Positions 60,254-64,000 of a DNA stretch of 64,000 nt are shown here, piece by piece. The DNA comes from Cyanobium sp. AMD-g (GTDB lineage Bacteria > Cyanobacteriota > Cyanobacteriia > PCC-6307 > Cyanobiaceae). The notes under the pieces are model-generated. The model ran no database searches. It was given only the letters and a program-made list of their open reading frames with translations, and had not been told where the DNA came from. The DNA lies in the NCBI RefSeq assembly GCF_024346395.1, contig NZ_JAGQCW010000005.1, positions 156,403 to 220,402 on the forward strand, read 5' to 3'. The position numbers and the translations under genes were made by a program. Every line of letters begins with the position of its first letter. Within the stretch, counting starts at the first letter, position 1.

Positions 60254-61822
60254 GTGCCGGTGCAACTGCTTCAGACCCTGGCCGAGCTGAACGACTGGCG
60301 CCGGGAGCAGGTCGGTCGGCCGCTCCACTTCGTTCCCACCATGGGCAGCCTGCATCAAGGCCACCGGCAGCTGCTGCAGCGGGCCTGCGCAGCCGTGCCT
60401 GCCGGCCGCCCCGCGGTGCTGCTCAGCGTCTTTGTCAATCCACTCCAGTTCGGACCGGCTGAAGATTTTGACCGTTACCCCAGGGATCTGGCCGCCGATG
60501 CCGCCCTGGGGGAGGCGGCCGGTGCCGAGGCCCTGTTTGCCCCATCGGTGCAGGAGCTGTACCCGGGTGGTGAGGCCCAGCTCACCGGTGTGGTTCCCCC
60601 GGCCGCCCTGCGCCAGTCCCTGTGCGGCCCCGGTCGGCCGGGCCATTTCGAGGGTGTGGCCACGGTGGTCTGTCGGCTGCTGGCCCTGGTGCGCCCCGAT
60701 CGGCTCCTGCTCGGGGAGAAGGACTGGCAGCAGCTGACGATTCTTCGCCGTGTGGTGGCCGACCTGGCCCTGCCGCTGACGGTGCAGGGCTGCGCCACGG
60801 TGCGGGAGGCCGATGGGCTCGCCTGCAGCTCGCGCCATCGCTACCTCAGCGCCAGCGAGCGCGATCAGGCGGCGGCCCTGCCGGCGGCCCTGGGGGCGGC
60901 GCGGACGCGCTGGCGTGACGGCACCGCCAGCGCGGCGCTGCTCACCGCTTCAGTCCGCCACGACCTGGAGGCGGCGGGCCTGGCGGTGGAGTACGTGCAG
61001 CTCGTGCAGCCCTCTACCCTGAGCCCCGTGGCTTCCGCCGCTGGCGGCCTTTTCTTGCTGGCCGCGGCCGCCCGTTGCGGCAGCACGCGCTTGATCGACC
61101 ATCTCTTCCTGATGAACCGCCCGCCGATCGTTGCCATCGATGGCCCCGCCGGGGCGGGCAAGAGCACCGTGACCCGGGCCTTCGCCCGCCATCTGGGCCT
61201 CCTCTATCTCGATACCGGTGCCATGTACCGGGCCCTCACCTGGTGGGTGCTGCACCAGGGTGTGGACCCGGCCGATGCCGCCGCCATCGCCCCCCTGCTG
61301 GACGGCCTAGATCTGCAGCTGGAGAGCGACGCCGCTGGCGAGCAGCGGGTGCGGGTGAATGGCCAGGATGTGAGTGAGCCCATCCGGGGCCCCGAGGTCA
61401 CCGCGGCGGTGTCCACCGTGGCGGCCCATGCCTGCGTGCGGGCGGCCCTCACCGGGCAGCAGCGGGCCATGGGGCAGCGGGGCGGTCTGGTGGCGGAAGG
61501 GCGTGACATCGGCACCGCCGTCTTCCCGGAGGCGGAGTGCAAGGTGTTTCTCACCGCCACGGTGGCGGAGCGAGCCCGCCGCCGGGCAGCGGATCTGGCC
61601 CAGCGCGGCTTCGCCGTTCCGCCCCTGGCCGAACTGGAGGCCCAGATCGCTGAGCGGGATCGCCTGGATTCCACCCGGGCCGAGGCCCCCCTGCGGCAGG
61701 CGGCTGATGCGGTGGAGCTGGTCACCGACGGCCTGGGCATCGACGCCGTGATCCAGCGTCTGGTGGATCTGTTCCGCGAGCGGGTGCCCGAGGACGCCTG
61801 GCCGGGCCCCGGGACTCCCTAG
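60254..61822 (+). CDS. panC/cmk: bifunctional pantothenate synthetase / cytidylate kinase
   Basis: 522 residues, the cyanobacterial fusion. PanC half (~1-285): FVPTMGSLHQGHRQLLQRAC, LLSVFVNPLQFGPAEDFDRY, LLLGEKDWQQLTILRRVVAD and LACSSRHRYLS. Cmk half (~290-510): IVAIDGPAGAGKSTVTRAFA, LYLDTGAMYRALTWW and LVAEGRDIGTAVFPEAECKV. It makes pantothenate from pantoate and beta-alanine, and phosphorylates CMP/dCMP. The GTG start directly follows a terminator U-tract, with no Shine-Dalgarno room. Family N-terminus fits this start. Confidence 0.95.
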   Translation: MPVQLLQTLAELNDWRREQVGRPLHFVPTMGSLHQGHRQLLQRACAAVPAGRPAVLLSVFVNPLQFGPAEDFDRYPRDLAADAALGEAAGAEALFAPSVQELYPGGEAQLTGVVPPAALRQSLCGPGRPGHFEGVATVVCRLLALVRPDRLLLGEKDWQQLTILRRVVADLALPLTVQGCATVREADGLACSSRHRYLSASERDQAAALPAALGAARTRWRDGTASAALLTASVRHDLEAAGLAVEYVQLVQPSTLSPVASAAGGLFLLAAAARCGSTRLIDHLFLMNRPPIVAIDGPAGAGKSTVTRAFARHLGLLYLDTGAMYRALTWWVLHQGVDPADAAAIAPLLDGLDLQLESDAAGEQRVRVNGQDVSEPIRGPEVTAAVSTVAAHACVRAALTGQQRAMGQRGGLVAEGRDIGTAVFPEAECKVFLTATVAERARRRAADLAQRGFAVPPLAELEAQIAERDRLDSTRAEAPLRQAADAVELVTDGLGIDAVIQRLVDLFRERVPEDAWPGPGTP

Positions 61823-62343
61823 CCCCCCGCCCGTACAGCCATCAGGGCCTCGAGCAAGCCCCCACAGGCGTCCTCCAGCAGGTCGAGCACCCGATCGAAG
61901 CCCTCCTCACCGCCGTAGTAGGGATCGGGCACTTCTTCGATGCTGTGGCGGCTGCAGTACCGGGTGATGGGGGTGATCTGGGCGGAGGCCCCAGGCCCGG
62001 CCAGGCCCCGCACCGCCGTCAGGTTCTGCCGATCCATCGTCAGCACGTGATCGAAGCGGCCCAGGTCGTCGGCCGTGATCTGGCGGGCCCTGCTGGGCAG
62101 GGCGATGCCGCGCCGGGCGGCGGCATCGCGCATGCGCGCGTCGGCGGGCCGTCCCACGTGCCAGTCGCCGGTGCCGGCGGAATCCACCCGGAAGACGCCC
62201 TCCAGGCCCTGGAGGGCGATCAGATGCAGGAACACGCCCTCGGCGGCCGGGGAGCGGCAGATGTTGCCGAGGCAGACGAACAGGAGGCTGGTGGGGTGTG
62301 CCATGGCGAGGGCGGCGGCGGGCGGTTCAGCGGGGGTGGTCAT
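61819..62343 (-). CDS. low-molecular-weight protein-tyrosine phosphatase
   Basis: 174 residues. The P-loop LLFVCLGNICRSPAAEGVFL holds the C-x5-R-S signature; VDSAGTGDWHVG and the acid loop EVPDPYYGGEEGFDRV complete it. It dephosphorylates Tyr residues, often in exopolysaccharide control. The ATG at 62343 overlaps the cpcF stop by four bases, linking it to phycocyanin-lyase expression; an ATG at 62304 nearer the domain is also possible. Confidence 0.9.
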   Translation of the reverse strand: MTTPAEPPAAALAMAHPTSLLFVCLGNICRSPAAEGVFLHLIALQGLEGVFRVDSAGTGDWHVGRPADARMRDAAARRGIALPSRARQITADDLGRFDHVLTMDRQNLTAVRGLAGPGASAQITPITRYCSRHSIEEVPDPYYGGEEGFDRVLDLLEDACGGLLEALMAVRAGG

Positions 62344-63002
62344 CGGGCGTTCAGCCGCTGGAGGGCCACGCCGGCCCGCAGCCGCACCACCAGCGTGTCC
62401 TCCCGCTCCGGATCCTGGAGTTGTCCCAGGCTTGCCTCGGCCCGATCCCTGTGGGGATGGGCCGGGGGCAGGGGCAGGGCCAGGCCCTCGAGGCCCACCG
62501 CCACGGCGTAGCGCACGACCCACTCGCCATCCCCGCGGCCGCTCTCAAGGGCCCCCAGGCAGCGCTCGCGCACCTCCTGCCGTTCCGCCTCGGCCAGGGT
62601 CTCCAGCCGCAGGGCCCCCAGACCCCGGGCGGCGGCCCGGCGCACGCTGGGGCCGACGTCCGTGGCCAGGGCGTCCTCGAGCACGTCCAGCCCACGGGTG
62701 TCGCCGATCCCCGCCAGGGCCCGCACGGCCCAGGCCCGGGCGCCGTAGTTGTGGGCATCGAGATTGGCCAGCAACGGTCCCACGGCGGCCGGACCCAGGG
62801 CGATCAACCCATCCACGGCGGCCACGGCGGCTCCCGGATTGTTGAAGCCCAGCACCTGGACCAGCTGGGGCACGGTGGCCAGCGGGTCGTCGCAGGCGAT
62901 CAGCCGGCGGGTGGCCACCACCAGCTCCTCGGCGCTGCCGGCCTGCTCGAAGGCCCGGATGCGATCGGCCGCGAGCCTGGAATCTCCGCTTGCGGCCGTC
63001 AT
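62340..63002 (-). CDS. cpcF: phycocyanobilin lyase subunit CpcF
   Basis: 220 residues of HEAT/E-Z repeats: IACDDPLATVPQLVQVLGFN, LANLDAHNYGARAWAVRALA, GDTRGLDVLEDALATDVGPS and VRRAAARGLGALRLETLAEA. With CpcE it attaches phycocyanobilin to Cys84 of CpcA. Start overlaps the cpcE stop by one base. Placement after cpcE and cpcA confirms the call. Confidence 0.9.
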   Translation of the reverse strand: MTAASGDSRLAADRIRAFEQAGSAEELVVATRRLIACDDPLATVPQLVQVLGFNNPGAAVAAVDGLIALGPAAVGPLLANLDAHNYGARAWAVRALAGIGDTRGLDVLEDALATDVGPSVRRAAARGLGALRLETLAEAERQEVRERCLGALESGRGDGEWVVRYAVAVGLEGLALPLPPAHPHRDRAEASLGQLQDPEREDTLVVRLRAGVALQRLNAR

Positions 63003-63811
63003 CAGAGCAGGGCGTCCATCGCCATCAGCACGGCCTCATCATCGCTGGCCACCTCATGGCCGCTGCCGTTCTCCACGAGGCCCCGCAGGGCGATCAGCTT
63101 GAGACTGTTTTCGGCCAAGGTGCGCTGGATGGGGACCAGGGCGGGACGCCATCCCACCGCCCCCAGATCCATCAGGGCGGCACGACGCACCTGCAGCTGG
63201 GGGTGTTGCAGCAACTGGAGCAATTCGTCGGCCCAGGCCGTCTCCCCGGTGAGCTGCAGCAGGGCCCGGCAGGCGGCACTGCGCACCAGGGGGCGCCCAT
63301 GGCTGGTGAAGGGCTTGATCACGGCAAGGACCTCCGGCTCAGCCACACCGATCGTCCCCAAGGCCTCCAGCATCGCTTCGCAGGGTTCCTGCAGGCGGGG
63401 GCTGTCGCTGCGGTGGGCACCGGCGACATCGGGCCCGCTGGCCAGGCGGCGGGTCAGCAGCGGCACCGCCGCCGTGGCCCGCAGCTCGCCGAGGGAGCGG
63501 GCCGCGGCCTCCCGCAGGCCGTCGTCGGCATCCTCGAGCACCACCAGCAACTCACTCACCGCCCGCCCATCGGCGATCTTCCCAAGGGCCCGGGCGGCAT
63601 TGCGGGCCACGGCGTTGTGTTCCACCCCGGCGCCCACATCCCGTGGCTGGCGCTGGCGCAGGGCCGCCAGCAGCAGGGGCACGGCCTCGGGATGCCGGCT
63701 GCGCATGCGACCCAGCCACCAGGCCGCGTAGTACTGACGAGACTGGTCGTCGGTCTGGCGCAACTGCTCCAGGGCTTCGGCCTCGCTGATCGGTTCACCG
63801 TCTCCGGCCAT
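63002..63811 (-). CDS. cpcE: phycocyanobilin lyase subunit CpcE
   Basis: 269 residues. Starts ISEAEALEQLRQTDDQSRQY, then YAAWWLGRMRSRHPEAVPLL, RNAARALGKIADGRAVSELL, LLVVLEDADDGLREAAARSL and SLGELRATAAVPLLTRRLAS: a chain of HEAT/E-Z repeats. The CpcE partner of CpcF in chromophore attachment to phycocyanin alpha. It follows cpcA after a terminator, which would lower lyase expression relative to the antenna protein. Confidence 0.92.
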   Translation of the reverse strand: MAGDGEPISEAEALEQLRQTDDQSRQYYAAWWLGRMRSRHPEAVPLLLAALRQRQPRDVGAGVEHNAVARNAARALGKIADGRAVSELLVVLEDADDGLREAAARSLGELRATAAVPLLTRRLASGPDVAGAHRSDSPRLQEPCEAMLEALGTIGVAEPEVLAVIKPFTSHGRPLVRSAACRALLQLTGETAWADELLQLLQHPQLQVRRAALMDLGAVGWRPALVPIQRTLAENSLKLIALRGLVENGSGHEVASDDEAVLMAMDALL

Positions 63812-63894
63812 GGGCGTGCAGAGGTGGGACGTAGGGACTGGGGGAATGCTGCCACCCCCGCGGCCAGGCGGGTCTCCGCTATGTGAATCGGGGC

Positions 63895-63920
63895 AAAAAA
63901 AAAGGTCCCCGAAGGGACCC
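63895..63920 (-). terminator. terminator/attenuator between cpcA and cpcE
   Basis: Minus strand: stem GGTCCC / GGGACC with a UUCG tetraloop, then nine T residues. It should stop most transcription after cpcA and let a fraction read into cpcE, as is usual for cpc operons. Confidence 0.9.
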
Positions 63921-63944
63921 AGAGGAATCGAAGAGCGAAGCGAC

Positions 63945-64000
63945 TCAAACGAGGGCGCTGATGGCGTAATCGATGTAGTTGTTGGCGATGACGCCGGCGT
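63945..64000 (-). CDS. cpcA: phycocyanin alpha subunit, C-terminal end (partial)
   Basis: Only the last 18 codons are inside the window: AGVIANNYIDYAISALV then stop. The ANxYIDYAIxAL ending is that of CpcA. The rest of the gene, and presumably cpcB, lie beyond the window edge on the minus strand. It is the first visible gene of the cpcA-cpcE-cpcF-phosphatase series. Confidence 0.85.
   Translation of the reverse strand, partial: AGVIANNYIDYAISALV

Noticed and set aside
1..64000. CRISPR arrays, insertion-sequence ends, rRNA genes, integrase genes
   Set aside because: I looked for evenly spaced direct repeats, transposase motifs (DDE/HUH), rRNA cores and integrase R-H-R-Y motifs and saw none.

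Overview
The window is chromosomal DNA of a high-GC unicellular cyanobacterium, most likely an alpha-cyanobacterium of the Cyanobium / freshwater-to-coastal Synechococcus type. The evidence is a photosystem I psaD gene, a phycobilisome rod linker, the 3' end of a phycocyanin alpha gene followed by the lyase pair cpcE/cpcF, the cyanobacterial panC/cmk fusion, a CAAD-domain thylakoid protein and a cyanobacterial-type gshA. The order psaD - histidine kinase - rodA - mrp - hemF also looks like picocyanobacterial backbone. No phycoerythrin genes are visible here.

Layout. 0-10.6 kb is accessory. A WYL-domain regulator is followed by five small toxin-antitoxin type modules (FitAB-like, an addiction-module antitoxin with a frameshifted toxin, an RHH/MazF pair, VapBC and YefM/YoeB-like), then a large nuclease-helicase protein that looks like a defence gene. 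After a gap come a hydrolase, two small envelope proteins and a sixth module (Phd-UPF0175 with DUF3368). 10.6-19.6 kb holds cbpM/cbpA, a TauE/SafE transporter, an ACR3-type arsenite exporter with an ArsR-like operator, a large lectin-like beta-repeat protein, pstS and a DUF389 membrane protein. 19.6-26.4 kb holds a run of same-direction genes: a retropepsin-RimK fusion, an ABC ATPase, an MscS channel, a hypothetical protein and a DUF296-glutaredoxin fusion, then msrA facing the other way.

27-38.8 kb carries the rod linker, a CrtD-like carotenoid enzyme, a secreted protein with a PEP-CTERM-like tail, a fructosamine kinase, a CAAD protein, a JAMM protease/MoeB-rhodanese pair, a potassium channel, a tandem CobO, larE, speD, recF and tRNA-Arg. 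38.8-45.5 kb is a compact minus-strand block, psaD // trpE-gshA-ppc-GNAT, with a terminator after psaD and four-base overlaps linking trpE, gshA and ppc. 45.6-64 kb holds the kinase/rodA/mrp block, hemF, RNase D, an LpxB-like protein, tRNA-Cys, a methyltransferase, several small conserved or unknown proteins, an aldo/keto reductase, purM, rlpA, panC/cmk, a low-molecular-weight phosphatase, cpcF, cpcE and the end of cpcA.

Functionally the window joins core photosynthesis and biosynthesis (PSI, phycocyanin maturation, heme, purine, tryptophan, glutathione, pantothenate, carbon fixation by PEPC) to an accessory segment rich in toxin-antitoxin genes around a candidate defence nuclease-helicase. 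The best leads for something undescribed are that nuclease-helicase, the retropepsin-RimK / ABC / MscS cluster, the DUF296-glutaredoxin fusion, a 27-residue membrane peptide with its own promoter, and an unusual translated leader in front of the rod linker. All family names rest on reading motifs by eye; no database search was run.
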